64,000 bases of DNA from Pseudomonas iridis. Its GTDB lineage: Bacteria > Pseudomonadota > Gammaproteobacteria > Pseudomonadales > Pseudomonadaceae. The notes below the pieces were generated by a model that was given only the letters and a program-made list of their open reading frames with translations, ran no database searches and had not been told where the DNA came from. The stretch lies in NCBI RefSeq assembly GCF_017980685.1, contig NZ_JACXXO010000017.1, positions 53,055 through 117,054 on the forward strand, read 5' to 3'. This document shows positions 51,730 through 63,879 of the stretch, in pieces. Position numbers and translations under genes: made by a program. The first letter of the stretch is position 1, and each line of letters opens with the position of its first letter.

Positions 51730-52214
51730 TCGAAAATCTCCATCAGCGGCCGCTCGTAAGTGCTCTTGAAGTGCTCGATGAATTGCGCCTCGTCATCCAG
51801 ATCCCATACGTGTACCAGCAGAATGCTGCGATCCAGCGCCAGTTCTGACCACACCGTACCGGGCACTACCGTGCAGATCATCGACAATGTCGCCAGGCCA
51901 TGGGCGTCTCGCAGCTCCAGCGGCACTTTGATGAAACTGGAGCGCGGCGGGCGACGACCTGCATTCAGTACGCCCCAAGCCACGATCAAGTTGGACATCA
52001 CCACATCACGACCAACCAGAAGGAGCAGCCGCACGATTGCCCATGGACGGCGGATACGCACTTGCTTGGGACGCAATTTGCGCATCATCAACGGCGCAGC
52101 GAAACCAAGTATTGCGCCGAGCAACAGGTTACCGGGGCTGATTGACAGGTTCAGCGTCAGCCACAAGATACACAGCGCCAATGAAAGCAACGGTGCCGGA
52201 AATACACGCTTCAT
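51726..52214 (-). CDS. phaE: Cation/proton antiporter subunit E (MnhE/PhaE)
   Basis: 162 residues, two to three TM helices. ISPGNLLLGAILG and CTVVPGTVWSELALDRSILLVHVWDL are the family blocks. Overlaps phaD by 4 nt. Confidence 0.92.
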   Translation of the reverse strand: MKRVFPAPLLSLALCILWLTLNLSISPGNLLLGAILGFAAPLMMRKLRPKQVRIRRPWAIVRLLLLVGRDVVMSNLIVAWGVLNAGRRPPRSSFIKVPLELRDAHGLATLSMICTVVPGTVWSELALDRSILLVHVWDLDDEAQFIEHFKSTYERPLMEIFE

Positions 52215-53890
52215 GGCTGCACCTCCAACAGGGCGGCCTTGCTTTCCGGGCTCGGTACGGCTCGAGTGCCGAGCACGGCATTGACGTATTGCTGGGGATT
52301 ATTCAATGCGTCAGCAGTGGCCTGGGTGTAACGCATCAGCGGCTCGGCCTTGAAGGTCAGGACGATGCTCAGCCCCAACAGCAGGAAAATCGGCGCGCAT
52401 TCGAGTTTGCGCAGCAGCGGTGACGGGCGCTCTTCTGGCGTCCAGAAGCGCTGAATACCGAGACGCGAGAACGCCATCAACGCTGCCAAGCCAGACAGGA
52501 TCAACAGCGCCAGCAGCGCCCATGCCGCGTTGGAAATCGGCGCGGCGGTGCCCAATCCCAGCGGATTGAGTAACGCGCTGATCAGGTTGAGTTTGCCGAT
52601 GAAACCGGACAGCGGCGGCATGCCGATGATCAGCAGGGCGCAGGCGATAAAGCTCAAGCCAAGAAACGCCATGGTCCACGGGATGACCTGACCGACCACG
52701 GCTTTCTGCTCGTCGTCGAGGTTGATGCCTTTGGGCGGTTGCAGGGATTCCTGTGGTCGCGGCAGCAGTTCGCTTTCGTCTTCCAGTGGGATTTCGTTGG
52801 CCGAGCGCGAACGCTCAATCAACTCGGCCAGCAGGAACAGCGCACTCAACGCCAGCGTCGAACTGACCAGATAGAACAACGCCGCACCAATCAGGTTCGG
52901 CTGCGCGAAGCCGACGGCCGACAGCAGGATCCCCGCCGACACCAGAATGCTCAGGCTGGCCATGCGCTCAAGGCGTTGCGCGGCAAGAATTGCCAGCGCC
53001 GCGCAGGCCATGGTCACCATGCCGCCGTAGATCAGCCAGTCGCCACCGAAGAACGCCGAGGCTCCGGCCTGGGCGGAGAACAGCAGCGTCCACAGGCGCA
53101 GCAGGGTGTAGACGCCGACCTTGGTCATGATCGCGAACATCGCCGCTACCGGTGCGCTGGCCGAAGAGTAAGCCGGCACCAGCCAGAAGTTCAGCGGCCA
53201 CATGCCGGCCTTGGCCAGAAACGCTACAGCGAGAATGCCTGCGCCGGCGTGCAGCAAGCCTTGGTCGGCTTCCGGAACCAGCGGAATTTTCACCGCCAGA
53301 TCGGCCATGTTCAGAGTGCCGGTGACGCCGTAGATCAACGCCGCGCCGATCAGAAACAGCGACGAGGCGAGCAGGTTGATCGAAATGTAATGCAGCCCGG
53401 ACGAAACCCGTGCCCGGCCCGAGCCATGGAGCAAGAGGCCATAAGAGGCGGCCAGCAGCACTTCAAAGAACACGAACAGGTTGAACAGGTCAGCGGTCAG
53501 GAACGCGCCATACAAACCCATCAACTGGATCTGGAACAACGCGTGGAAGCTCGATCCCGCGCCGTCCCAACGTGCCATCGCAAACAGCAGGGCGCTGACG
53601 CCAATAACCCCGGTGAGCACCAGCATCAGCGCCGAGAGGCGATCAACCACCAGCACGATGCCGAACGGCGCCTGCCAGTTGCCCGGCAGGTAAACGCCGA
53701 TCGAGCCGGGCACGCCGGTGGTTTGCGTCCATTGCAGCAGCATCACTGAGATGAACAGGCCGAGAAGGCTGGAGAACAGGTTGATTTTCGCCTTCAGCGG
53801 ACGGTGCCGCTCGCCGAGCATCAACATGATCGCGGCAGTCAGCAGCGGCAGCAGAATCGGTGCGGCGATCAGGTGAGTCATCGCCATCAT
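52211..53890 (-). CDS. phaD: Cation/proton antiporter subunit D (MnhD/PhaD)
   Basis: 559 residues, about 14 TM helices, homologous to complex I NuoM/NuoN. FNLFVFFEVLLAASYGLLLHG, PLNFWLVPAYSSASAPVAAM carry conserved charged residues. A hydrophilic loop with two acidic stretches (about 370-410) lies before the last TM helices. The first of the clustered ATGs (53890) overlaps the phaC stop (ATGA). Confidence 0.93.
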   Translation of the reverse strand: MMAMTHLIAAPILLPLLTAAIMLMLGERHRPLKAKINLFSSLLGLFISVMLLQWTQTTGVPGSIGVYLPGNWQAPFGIVLVVDRLSALMLVLTGVIGVSALLFAMARWDGAGSSFHALFQIQLMGLYGAFLTADLFNLFVFFEVLLAASYGLLLHGSGRARVSSGLHYISINLLASSLFLIGAALIYGVTGTLNMADLAVKIPLVPEADQGLLHAGAGILAVAFLAKAGMWPLNFWLVPAYSSASAPVAAMFAIMTKVGVYTLLRLWTLLFSAQAGASAFFGGDWLIYGGMVTMACAALAILAAQRLERMASLSILVSAGILLSAVGFAQPNLIGAALFYLVSSTLALSALFLLAELIERSRSANEIPLEDESELLPRPQESLQPPKGINLDDEQKAVVGQVIPWTMAFLGLSFIACALLIIGMPPLSGFIGKLNLISALLNPLGLGTAAPISNAAWALLALLILSGLAALMAFSRLGIQRFWTPEERPSPLLRKLECAPIFLLLGLSIVLTFKAEPLMRYTQATADALNNPQQYVNAVLGTRAVPSPESKAALLEVQP

Positions 53891-54230
53891 TCTTTAGGCT
53901 CCCGGCCGTCGACGTGGTCGGTGCCGGTCAGGCCGCGCGAGGCGAGCAGAACGACGAGGAACAATGCGGTCATGGCGAAGCTGATGACGATTGCGGTCAA
54001 TACCAGCGCCTGCGGCAGCGGATCGGTGTAGTGCAGCAAGTCCTGGGTCACGCCGTCCTTGATCACCGGCTCCTTGCCGATGAACAGGCTGCCCATGCTG
54101 AAGATGAACAGGTTGACCGCGTAGGACAGCAGGCACAGGCCCATGACCACCTGGAATGTACGTGGGCGCAGGATCAGCCAGACGCCGGAGGCGGCGAGAA
54201 TGCCAACGGCGATTGCGATGACTTCTTCCA

Positions 54231-54231
<1 letters not shown>
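53887..54231 (-). CDS. phaC: Cation/proton antiporter subunit C (MnhC/PhaC)
   Basis: 114 residues, three TM helices, NuoK-like. GVWLILRPRTFQVVMGLCLL and ALVLTAIVISFAMTALFL are family-typical. Its ATG overlaps the phaA stop. Confidence 0.92.
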
Positions 54232-57149
<2,918 letters not shown>

Positions 57150-57278
57150 AGGCTTCTAATCTGCGGAAGTTTGTGAAGCATCATACGTGCCAGCTCCCCG
57201 ATCACCAAACGCCAGGATGTCTCAGAATCCTACAAAGTAGTCTGGATATTTGTGTTTGGCGTTGTTTCATGGGCGAAA

Positions 57279-57358
57279 AAAGATCGCCGCCTGCGGCAGC
57301 TCCTACAGGAAAACGCATTCCAATGTAGGGGCTGTCGAAGGCTGCGATCTTTTGATCC
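57279..57358. repeat. REP-like palindrome
   Basis: AGATCGCCGCCTGCGGCAGCTCCTACAGG followed by TGTAGGGGCTGTCGAAGGCTGCG, degenerate inverted copies. Together with 57150-57278 it is the 218-bp gap; nothing else is seen there. Confidence 0.7.
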
Positions 57359-57367
57359 TCAAGATCC

Positions 57368-58306
57368 TCAGCGCTCAGTCTCGCGGTCAAAATCCTCCAG
57401 CACTTCCTCCGAATGCTTACCCTTGGTCTTCAACTCACTGACGATCACCGCCGCCACAATCAACCCGGCGCCCAACAGGGCAATCGCCGGCAGCCGCTCA
57501 CCAGCAAGCCGTCCGACAATCCCGGCCCAAACCGGCTCGCCGGCATAGATCAACGTCGCTCGCGTCGGCGAAACACTCTTCTGCGCCCAGTTCATGGCTA
57601 CCTGAATAGCTGCACTCGCCGCGCCGAGGCCCAAAGCCGTTGCGAGCAGCAGCCAGGAAAAGTCCGGAAGCGCTTCGCCAGTCGGCACCACCATCAAGAA
57701 TGACAACACCGAGGTCGTTGCCAGTTGCACCACGGTCACCCGGCGCACATCCACCTGGCCGGCGTAGGTGCTGATCAAAATGATTTCAGCTGCAATGGCT
57801 ACGGCGCTGATCAGTGTGGCGATTTCACCGGGGCTGAAATTCAGCGAGGCTCCGGACGGCCCCGACAACAGCATCAATCCGGTAAACGCCAGCATGATGC
57901 CAATGCTCGGCATCAAACCCGGTCGCCGCCCCAGCACCAGCCATTGCAGCAACGGCACGAACGGGACGTACAACGCAGTGATGAACGCCGACTGACTGCT
58001 TGGAATTGTCTGCAACCCGACCGTCTGCAGGCCGTAACCGAGCATGATTGCTACGCCAATGAAGGCGCCGGCCTTGAGTTCGAACAAGGTCAGCTCACGC
58101 AGGTGCCGCCACGAAAAAAGCGCCACGATGGCCGCTGCGGCGGCAAAGCGCAGGCCGACGAAGAACATCGGTCCGCTGACGGTCATCGCATGCTGCACCA
58201 GCAAAAAGGTGCAGCCCCAGATCATGGTGATCACCACCAGCACGCACTCGGCGTTGCTGAAGCGGGAGAAACGAGGGGAGGTGTCGGAGCGATTCACTGA
58301 CGTCAT
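57368..58306 (-). CDS. DMT-superfamily EamA transporter
   Basis: 312 residues, ten TM helices in two EamA repeats (MIWGCTFLLVQHAM and ALGLGAASAAIQVAMNWAQ). The ATG 58306 yields a normal-length protein. Exporter of amino acids or other small metabolites. Divergent from the XRE-cupin gene. Confidence 0.87.
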   Translation of the reverse strand: MTSVNRSDTSPRFSRFSNAECVLVVITMIWGCTFLLVQHAMTVSGPMFFVGLRFAAAAAIVALFSWRHLRELTLFELKAGAFIGVAIMLGYGLQTVGLQTIPSSQSAFITALYVPFVPLLQWLVLGRRPGLMPSIGIMLAFTGLMLLSGPSGASLNFSPGEIATLISAVAIAAEIILISTYAGQVDVRRVTVVQLATTSVLSFLMVVPTGEALPDFSWLLLATALGLGAASAAIQVAMNWAQKSVSPTRATLIYAGEPVWAGIVGRLAGERLPAIALLGAGLIVAAVIVSELKTKGKHSEEVLEDFDRETER

Positions 58307-58354
58307 GACCTTGCGCGCGGGAGAAGGAGCGACGCACAATGCGCCAAATGTTGC

Positions 58355-58366
58355 GCAGTATACTGC
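58355..58366. promoter_or_regulatory. Palindromic operator in DMT/XRE divergent region
   Basis: GCAGTATACTGC is a perfect 12-bp palindrome. A weaker copy GCAATATAGTGC overlaps the XRE start (58384-58395). Probably bound by the XRE-cupin protein. Confidence 0.45.
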
Positions 58367-58391
58367 CCAACCCCACCGAGTGAGCAATATA

Positions 58392-58955
58392 GTGCACAAA
58401 GATTCCAGCCAACGCGCCTCCGTCCTGCAACACGTCAGCCAGAACGTCCGGCGCTTGCGGCACGCTGCCGACATGAGCCAGACCGCGTTGGCGGAAAAAT
58501 CCGGAGTGAGTCGGCGCATGCTGGTGGCGATCGAGGCAGGCGAAAAGAACGTCAGCCTGACCACGCTTGATCGAGTCGCCGAAGCGCTTGAAGTGGCCTT
58601 CAGCGATTTGATTCAGGCGCCCGAAGCGCGAGATCCGAGCCGGATCAACGAGGTTGCCTGGGCAGGCAAGATCCCAGGCAGCAGAGCCGTGCTGCTGTCC
58701 AAAGCCACCGCAACCCGCGAAGTCGAACAATGGGAATGGTGCCTGCAACCGGGCGAAGTCTATCCGTCACAACCGGATGCTGATGGCTGGAGCGAGCAGA
58801 TTTATGTGTTTGAGGGCTGTCTGACGCTGATGCTGGGCGATCAGCCGCAGCACATCGCCAAGGGAGAGTTTTTTATGTTCGCCAGCAATCAACCGCATTC
58901 CTACCGCAACGATGGCGACGTCGCGGCGCGGTTCGTGCGTAACGTGGTGATTTGA
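58392..58955 (+). CDS. XRE-family regulator with cupin sensor domain
   Basis: 187 residues from GTG 58392 (VHKDSSQRASVLQHVSQN). HTH is MSQTALAEKSGVSRRMLVAIE. C-terminal cupin has EQIYVFEGCLTLMLGD and FASNQPHSYRNDG. Such proteins repress adjacent amino-acid or polyamine exporters and sense ligand through the cupin. The downstream FAD protein gene begins immediately after its stop. Confidence 0.85.
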   Translation: MHKDSSQRASVLQHVSQNVRRLRHAADMSQTALAEKSGVSRRMLVAIEAGEKNVSLTTLDRVAEALEVAFSDLIQAPEARDPSRINEVAWAGKIPGSRAVLLSKATATREVEQWEWCLQPGEVYPSQPDADGWSEQIYVFEGCLTLMLGDQPQHIAKGEFFMFASNQPHSYRNDGDVAARFVRNVVI

Positions 58956-60350
58956 ATGAGTCAGAGCGCAGACATCCTGATTATCGGCGGTGGCCTCAGC
59001 GGCACGATGCTGGCCGTGCAATTATTGCGACTGCCCGGCCAGCGCCAGATCTTCATTATTGAACCGCGCGCCGAACTCGGTCGAGGCGAAGCCTATAGCG
59101 CGGTTGAATTGGGTCATACGCTAAATGGCAACGCCGCGCGGATGAGCGTCGATCCGGATAACCCGGATGATCTGACGCAATGGCTGGCCGAGCATATTGC
59201 CGCCGGTGGCTGGCCGGAGTCGGCTGAGCAAGATGTGCCTGTCACTGAGTTGTTCCCGCCGCGTGGGTTGTTCGGCGTTTATGTGCAACAACGGTTAGCC
59301 GAAGCCCTGCGTGTCGGTGCGCAACGAGGCTCGACCGTCGAGCATATCCGCGCAGAAGCCGTCGACCTGCAAACCGATGCCGATTCAGTGCAGCTCACCC
59401 TTAGCGATGGCCAGCACTTGAGGGGCGCATACGCCGTGCTCGCTACCGGTATGTTCCCCGCCGCGCGAACCCCGCAAAAGCAATCCAGTGGACTCAACGC
59501 CGCCGCGCTTGATCCTTGGAATGTCGAGGCCATGCGCCAACTCGATCCGCAGTCGACCGTGCTGATCATCGGCTCCGGCCTGACCATGGTGGATGCGGTG
59601 GTTTCGCTGGAGCAGGCCGGGCATCGTGGGCCTATCGAAGTGTTTTCCCGTCATGGCTTGCTGCCCCATGTTCGTCGACAACCGCCGGGCTGGGTAGATT
59701 TTCTTGCTGAAGACCATGGCATTCGTTCCCCCCGACAGTTACTGCGCGAGTTGCGACGGCATTGCCGCGACGCCATCGCACAAGGCATCGATTGGCAAGC
59801 GCCGCTGGACACGGTGCGTGCACACATCGGCCGACTTTGGAGCCAGGCGACTGACGTGCAGCGTCGACAATTCGTACGTCATGTGCGGCCTTGGTGGGAG
59901 AGTCATCATCACCGTTCGCCGCCGTTGAGTGCCCAATTGGTCGAGCGGTTGCAGGGCGAAGGGCGGTTGCGGATTCAGGCAGCTTCGTTCATAGGGCTTG
60001 AGCCTTGCGCGGAGGGTGGTGTGAGTATTCGCATCCGTCCGCGGTGTGAAGCGCAAACCTGCGTGGTACATGGCGCAGCGCTGATCAACTCCAGCGGCAT
60101 CGAGTATGACTGGCGTCGAGTGGCGCGACCGTTGCCACAGCAATTGCTGGCGCGGGGATTGGTGCTGCCGGGTCCATTGGCGTTAGGGATTGCTGCTGCA
60201 ACTGACGGCGCCGTTGTGAACGATCAAGGGCAAGCTTCGAATCGCTTGTTCGCAATGGGGCCGCCATTGCGCGGGATGTGGTGGGAGAGTACGGCGGTGA
60301 CGGATGTGGCGCTGCAGGCGAAGGCGTTGGCGGAGCGGTTGGCGTTGTAA
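58956..60350 (+). CDS. FAD/NAD(P)-binding oxidoreductase
   Basis: 464 residues. ADILIIGGGLSGTMLAVQLL is the FAD Rossmann motif. TVLIIGSGLTMVDAVVSLEQ is the second dinucleotide site. The pattern fits COG4529-type oxidoreductases. It begins directly after the XRE gene and would be co-transcribed with it. Substrate unknown. Confidence 0.82.
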   Translation: MSQSADILIIGGGLSGTMLAVQLLRLPGQRQIFIIEPRAELGRGEAYSAVELGHTLNGNAARMSVDPDNPDDLTQWLAEHIAAGGWPESAEQDVPVTELFPPRGLFGVYVQQRLAEALRVGAQRGSTVEHIRAEAVDLQTDADSVQLTLSDGQHLRGAYAVLATGMFPAARTPQKQSSGLNAAALDPWNVEAMRQLDPQSTVLIIGSGLTMVDAVVSLEQAGHRGPIEVFSRHGLLPHVRRQPPGWVDFLAEDHGIRSPRQLLRELRRHCRDAIAQGIDWQAPLDTVRAHIGRLWSQATDVQRRQFVRHVRPWWESHHHRSPPLSAQLVERLQGEGRLRIQAASFIGLEPCAEGGVSIRIRPRCEAQTCVVHGAALINSSGIEYDWRRVARPLPQQLLARGLVLPGPLALGIAAATDGAVVNDQGQASNRLFAMGPPLRGMWWESTAVTDVALQAKALAERLAL

Positions 60351-60480
60351 TGGTTGTACCATTGGAGTTGTTTATCGCTCGCTGATAAGTTTGCTGTCTT
60401 GCCATTTTGTGCAGGGGGCAATTTGGCATTTACGCGTATAAGTATGATGCCGACGTATTGCCCGGAGCGTTTTGCACCAC
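60351..60480. other. 130-bp convergent gap
   Basis: No gene, repeat or strong terminator hairpin is seen. Base composition drops in G+C from here rightward. Confidence 0.3.
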
Positions 60481-61443
60481 TCATCGGAGTTGCCACTCGT
60501 AGAAGTTGTCCTGCGGATTTTGTTGGAAGTGTATGTTCTGCAGGAATTCACGAAGGCTGATGAAACTCTCATCGTCAAGATGACGTTGTGCTCGACTGAA
60601 GTACTGTTGAACGTGAGTGTAACTGTTTTCCATTGTTGTCAGTGCTTGGGAAAATACACCAGATTTTCCCCACTCATTAATGATTTTTCGCTTCTGTAAT
60701 TCGCTCCGTTGTTTTTTTTCGAGCGGCTGTCCCGCAAGAATCATCAGAAAAGATTTTGGGCCGCCTTCAAGGTCGGGGGCAAAACCCTTCTTTTTAAAAT
60801 GGGGGGTGTGATTGATGTCGCAGTAGTCGTTCACCAGCCGATAATAGATTGCAAGCTCCAACAGCATTCCTTTCAACTCCAGGTAGCAGGAGTCGGATAC
60901 GGGTTTTAGCCGTTGACAGGCTTCAAGAATGAACAGGAAAAAACAGCCGGTATTGATTTGAGCCACAAATCGATATTCGTCCATCGTAGGAAGGGTTGTT
61001 CCTTCGCTGATCTGCGTGTCCAGATGCTGGCCGATGTGTAACGCTTCCAGACTTTGCAGGCCGATTTGCAACAGTTCTACGCAGTGTAATTCTCCGAGTT
61101 TTTGCAGGCCCTCGATGTAGCCGTACATGCCGGAAATTAACGCCGTAGCGACTCCGAACTTTACCCAGACCGAAGGTGCGCCTCGGCGAAGCTGATCTTG
61201 GTCGACGATGTCATCATGTACCAGAGATGCGGTGTTGAAACGCTCGACACAGTGGCAGATCACTTGGGTGTGAGCGGCCTCTATTTGATAAAGCTCAGCC
61301 AGCGCGTGAGTCAACGTGGTTCTTACCTTCATGCCGGCGTGTCGTTCCTGGTAGTCGAAGGGAGCAATCCATTGCTCTTTGGCAGAGGCATATTGATGCG
61401 ACTGAGATGAGTACATGGCGACTATTCCCGATGTTATACGCAT
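60481..61443 (-). CDS. Polyprenyl (probably geranylgeranyl) diphosphate synthase
   Basis: 320 residues. The first Asp-rich motif is DDIVD at 77-81 (SLVHDDIVDQD). The second is NDYCD at 205-209, with Asn for the first Asp, and the GxKxxR segment is replaced by AGMKVR. GGPKSF is the late Lys-binding loop. The residue at -5 from DDxxD is Ala72 and -4 Ser73, without aromatics, which fits C20 or longer products. Divergent from idi, in lower-GC DNA. Confidence 0.83.
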   Translation of the reverse strand: MRITSGIVAMYSSQSHQYASAKEQWIAPFDYQERHAGMKVRTTLTHALAELYQIEAAHTQVICHCVERFNTASLVHDDIVDQDQLRRGAPSVWVKFGVATALISGMYGYIEGLQKLGELHCVELLQIGLQSLEALHIGQHLDTQISEGTTLPTMDEYRFVAQINTGCFFLFILEACQRLKPVSDSCYLELKGMLLELAIYYRLVNDYCDINHTPHFKKKGFAPDLEGGPKSFLMILAGQPLEKKQRSELQKRKIINEWGKSGVFSQALTTMENSYTHVQQYFSRAQRHLDDESFISLREFLQNIHFQQNPQDNFYEWQLR

Positions 61444-61706
61444 AACGTGCGAACATAGTAAGTTGAGTTAGCAAGTTTTTAACATAGCGTCATTTTTCCA
61501 TTGTGTTGAGGTTTTAATAGAATGGTTGGTTATAAATTTTCCCCAATTGCGTTCTATGACAGGTATCAGGTACTAGAGTGCATGGGCGGTAGTTAAAATT
61601 TTTCATTGTTCGCTCGCGATGTCTACAATTCCTCTGGTAGGGAATGGGTTCTGCTCGATTTCTAAAGCTTATCTACCATGGTGCGCAGATTTAAGAGGGC
61701 TCTAAG
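61444..61706. other. AT-rich divergent promoter region
   Basis: 263 bp between the prenyl synthase and idi genes, with runs such as TTTTCATTG and AGTTTTTAAC. Likely holds promoters for both directions. No operator is recognised. Confidence 0.4.
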
Positions 61707-62318
61707 ATGGATATGATCACTCTTGTTGATGAACAGGACACTCCCGTTGGTTGTGCGGAGAAAATGGAAGTTCATCGCCGCGGTCTACTGCATCGTGCCT
61801 TCTCGATTTTCATTTTTAATAGAGAAGGTCATCTGCTTTTACAGCGTCGAGCATTATGCAAATATCATCCGCAAGGACTGTGGACTAACGCTTGTTGCGG
61901 GCACCCGCGCCCGGGTGAAAGTACCGCAGTAGCGGCAAAGCGCAGGCTGTATGAAGAGATGGGGCTGGTGTGCCAAGCCCTCGTTGAAGTCCACGCTTTT
62001 CTCTATCGAACTCTCGTCTCCAATGAATTGACAGAGTTTGAGTACGATCATGTTTTGGTAGGGGGCAGTTCTGTCGATCCGATGGCAAATCCAGACGAGG
62101 TTCTGGATTGGGAGTGGGTGACACTTACTGATCTTGAGCGGGATATTAGTGACCACCCTGAAAAATATACGGTTTGGTTCCAGAAAATTTTTCAACAGCA
62201 GGGAATCGCGAAACTCAATGAATGGGGAAATCTTGTATTCGCTCCTGTTATATCCCAGGAAGGAAGCCAGCCTGCTTGCTCAATCCAATCGACGAAGCAT
62301 CTAAACCGGCTGGATTGA
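61707..62318 (+). CDS. idi: Isopentenyl-diphosphate delta-isomerase, type I
   Basis: 203 residues, Nudix-like fold. Catalytic Cys64 lies in TNACCGHPRPGE and Glu112 in EFEYDHV. Converts isopentenyl to dimethylallyl diphosphate. AGAGGG precedes the ATG by 8 nt. A short basic C-terminal tail exceeds the usual end. As an isomerase in a terpene cluster it would raise dimethylallyl diphosphate supply. Confidence 0.9.
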   Translation: MDMITLVDEQDTPVGCAEKMEVHRRGLLHRAFSIFIFNREGHLLLQRRALCKYHPQGLWTNACCGHPRPGESTAVAAKRRLYEEMGLVCQALVEVHAFLYRTLVSNELTEFEYDHVLVGGSSVDPMANPDEVLDWEWVTLTDLERDISDHPEKYTVWFQKIFQQQGIAKLNEWGNLVFAPVISQEGSQPACSIQSTKHLNRLD

Positions 62319-62429
62319 AACCAGGATACGACTGGCTATGGAACTGTAGATACCTACGTACAAAACGCGCCGTGTATGGCGGATGCTGCAACTTACAAAA
62401 GCAATCAAGCGACCTGCTGGAGGTCCCCT

Positions 62430-63397
62430 ATGAGATATTCACTCCCGCCTTCATTGCAGGGGCTTGAGATTGAACTCAACCCCTTCGCTGAGGATGCTGA
62501 GAAACATACTCGTCAGTGGCTCAAAGGCCTCGGGCTTGAGGCTAGCCAGCAGGCAACACATCAACTTGATATTTATCTCCCGGGAAAATATGCCGGTTAT
62601 ATGTGGCCTGGCGCGGCTCGCGATGACTTGTACATTCTTTCTGATTTAACAGGATGGTTCAGTTGTCAGGATGATTTGGCCGACGAAGATCTGAGCAGGG
62701 CACCTGATGCACTGGAGACCGCGTTGCGACAGGTGCAAAAGGCGACACTTGAGCGCGGCCCGTCGTGTAGCGGACTTGCCGGTGGATTGAGAATATCATT
62801 GATCGTGCGACAGTCTCTATGTCCGAACAATGGAAGCATCGGACGCTGGAGCAGTACAGCAATTATCTCCATCCGTGTTTATGCGCTGCCGTACATCGGT
62901 TGAGCGGCACCCAGCCGCCAGTTAAAGACTATGAAAGTGTTTGGCGCATGGCTGGCGGTTTCCAAGTGTGTTTTGAGTTCACGTATTTCACGACTCGTGT
63001 AAGCCTTCCTTCTAGAATTTATTACTCTACGGTCTGGCAGGAGTTGCGCAGGGTTACTTTGAATTTATTGAAGGCCGTGAACGACTTGCTTTCATTCAGT
63101 ATCATGGAAGATCCCGATGAGGATGTTTACAATCTTCTGACGCACCTTCGTCACCATCATGCTTTGAACCCTGACCAAGCGGCAGATGAAGTCAGTAATC
63201 GGATCGAGCAATGGGTCGCACAGTTTTCTCGGATTCAGGCTCGATTGCCTGAGGAACTTGATCGTTTATGTTGCGATGGCGTTTTGCGTGAGCAGGCCTT
63301 GCGTTGTGCCGAAGCGTACAGAGCTCAATGGCTTGGAAACATCGGTTGGCATCTGGCAGCACCTCGATATCGCGAGGTGCGCTTTAAGAAAAATTGA
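62430..63397 (+). pseudogene. Class I terpene synthase, split by one frameshift
   Basis: Start ATG 62430 follows GGAGG by 6 nt. Frame one covers residues 1-120 and has DDLAD (81-85 in FSCQDDLADED), the metal motif. At about 62781-62806 the frame is lost; frame two, 2 positions on, encodes RWIENIIDRATVSMSEQW and the remainder with the NSE motif NDLLSFSIME. Joined with one extra base it gives about 322 residues, normal for bacterial terpene cyclases. Without correction only an inactive fragment is made. True mutation or sequencing error cannot be told here. Confidence 0.83.
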
Positions 63398-63418
63398 ATG
63401 AGTTCCTGAAAGTAGTGA

Positions 63419-63447
63419 AAAACCTGAAGTGAAAATCTTCAGGTTTT
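63419..63447 (+). terminator. Rho-independent terminator of the terpene synthase gene
   Basis: Perfect 11-bp stem AAAACCTGAAG / CTTCAGGTTTT with a 7-nt loop, 22 bp after the stop. The stem's own T run serves as the tract. It may also act in the opposite direction. Confidence 0.8.
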
Positions 63448-63547
63448 CATATCCCTCTCGTCTTGACAGCGATCAAAGCAAGACTTCCATTGACATGCGG
63501 TGCTCTAAACGCCGGATATCAATGGAAGCTCCCGACACACCTCTAAC

Positions 63548-63879
63548 CTAGTGAGTAATTTCGTACTTCGTAAAAGGTGCGTCCTGTAGATTTCCGCCCA
63601 AAACCAACACATAGGTAAACTCAGCGCCCTGCGGGCCTATATGGTTCAGCAAGTCTTCGCGAGACACCTTTATCTCGATAGTCTCCGAATGAGGAGTGGT
63701 ACCGGTAAATCTATCACCGATCCGCGCGCCATCTAAAACAACCTGAACGTAAAATGAAACGTCATGATGCTCCTCCAACGGACCCGGCGGAATCCGTGCA
63801 GTAGCACCCTCAGGGACATCGGTCAGTTTTATGATGCCGTCTACAGCTTCTTTGATTACAAGTTGTTCAAGAGCCTTAG
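63548..63879 (-). pseudogene. C-terminal fragment of a gene interrupted by an IS
   Basis: The minus frame reads VDGIIKLTDVPEGATARIPP, VSFYVQVVLDG, EIKVSREDLLNHIGPQG and VLVLGGNLQDAP to the stop at 63548. It is beta-rich, resembling repeated modules of large Pseudomonas surface or adhesin-like proteins. Upstream the frame runs into IS sequence and a stop at 63919-63921. No proper start is present apart from a TTG at 63778. The fragment is a truncated gene. Confidence 0.6.

Noticed and set aside
52739..53749. Plus-strand 336-codon frame opposite phaD
   Set aside because: Shadow of the antiporter subunit; extreme Arg/Gln/His content and no domain.
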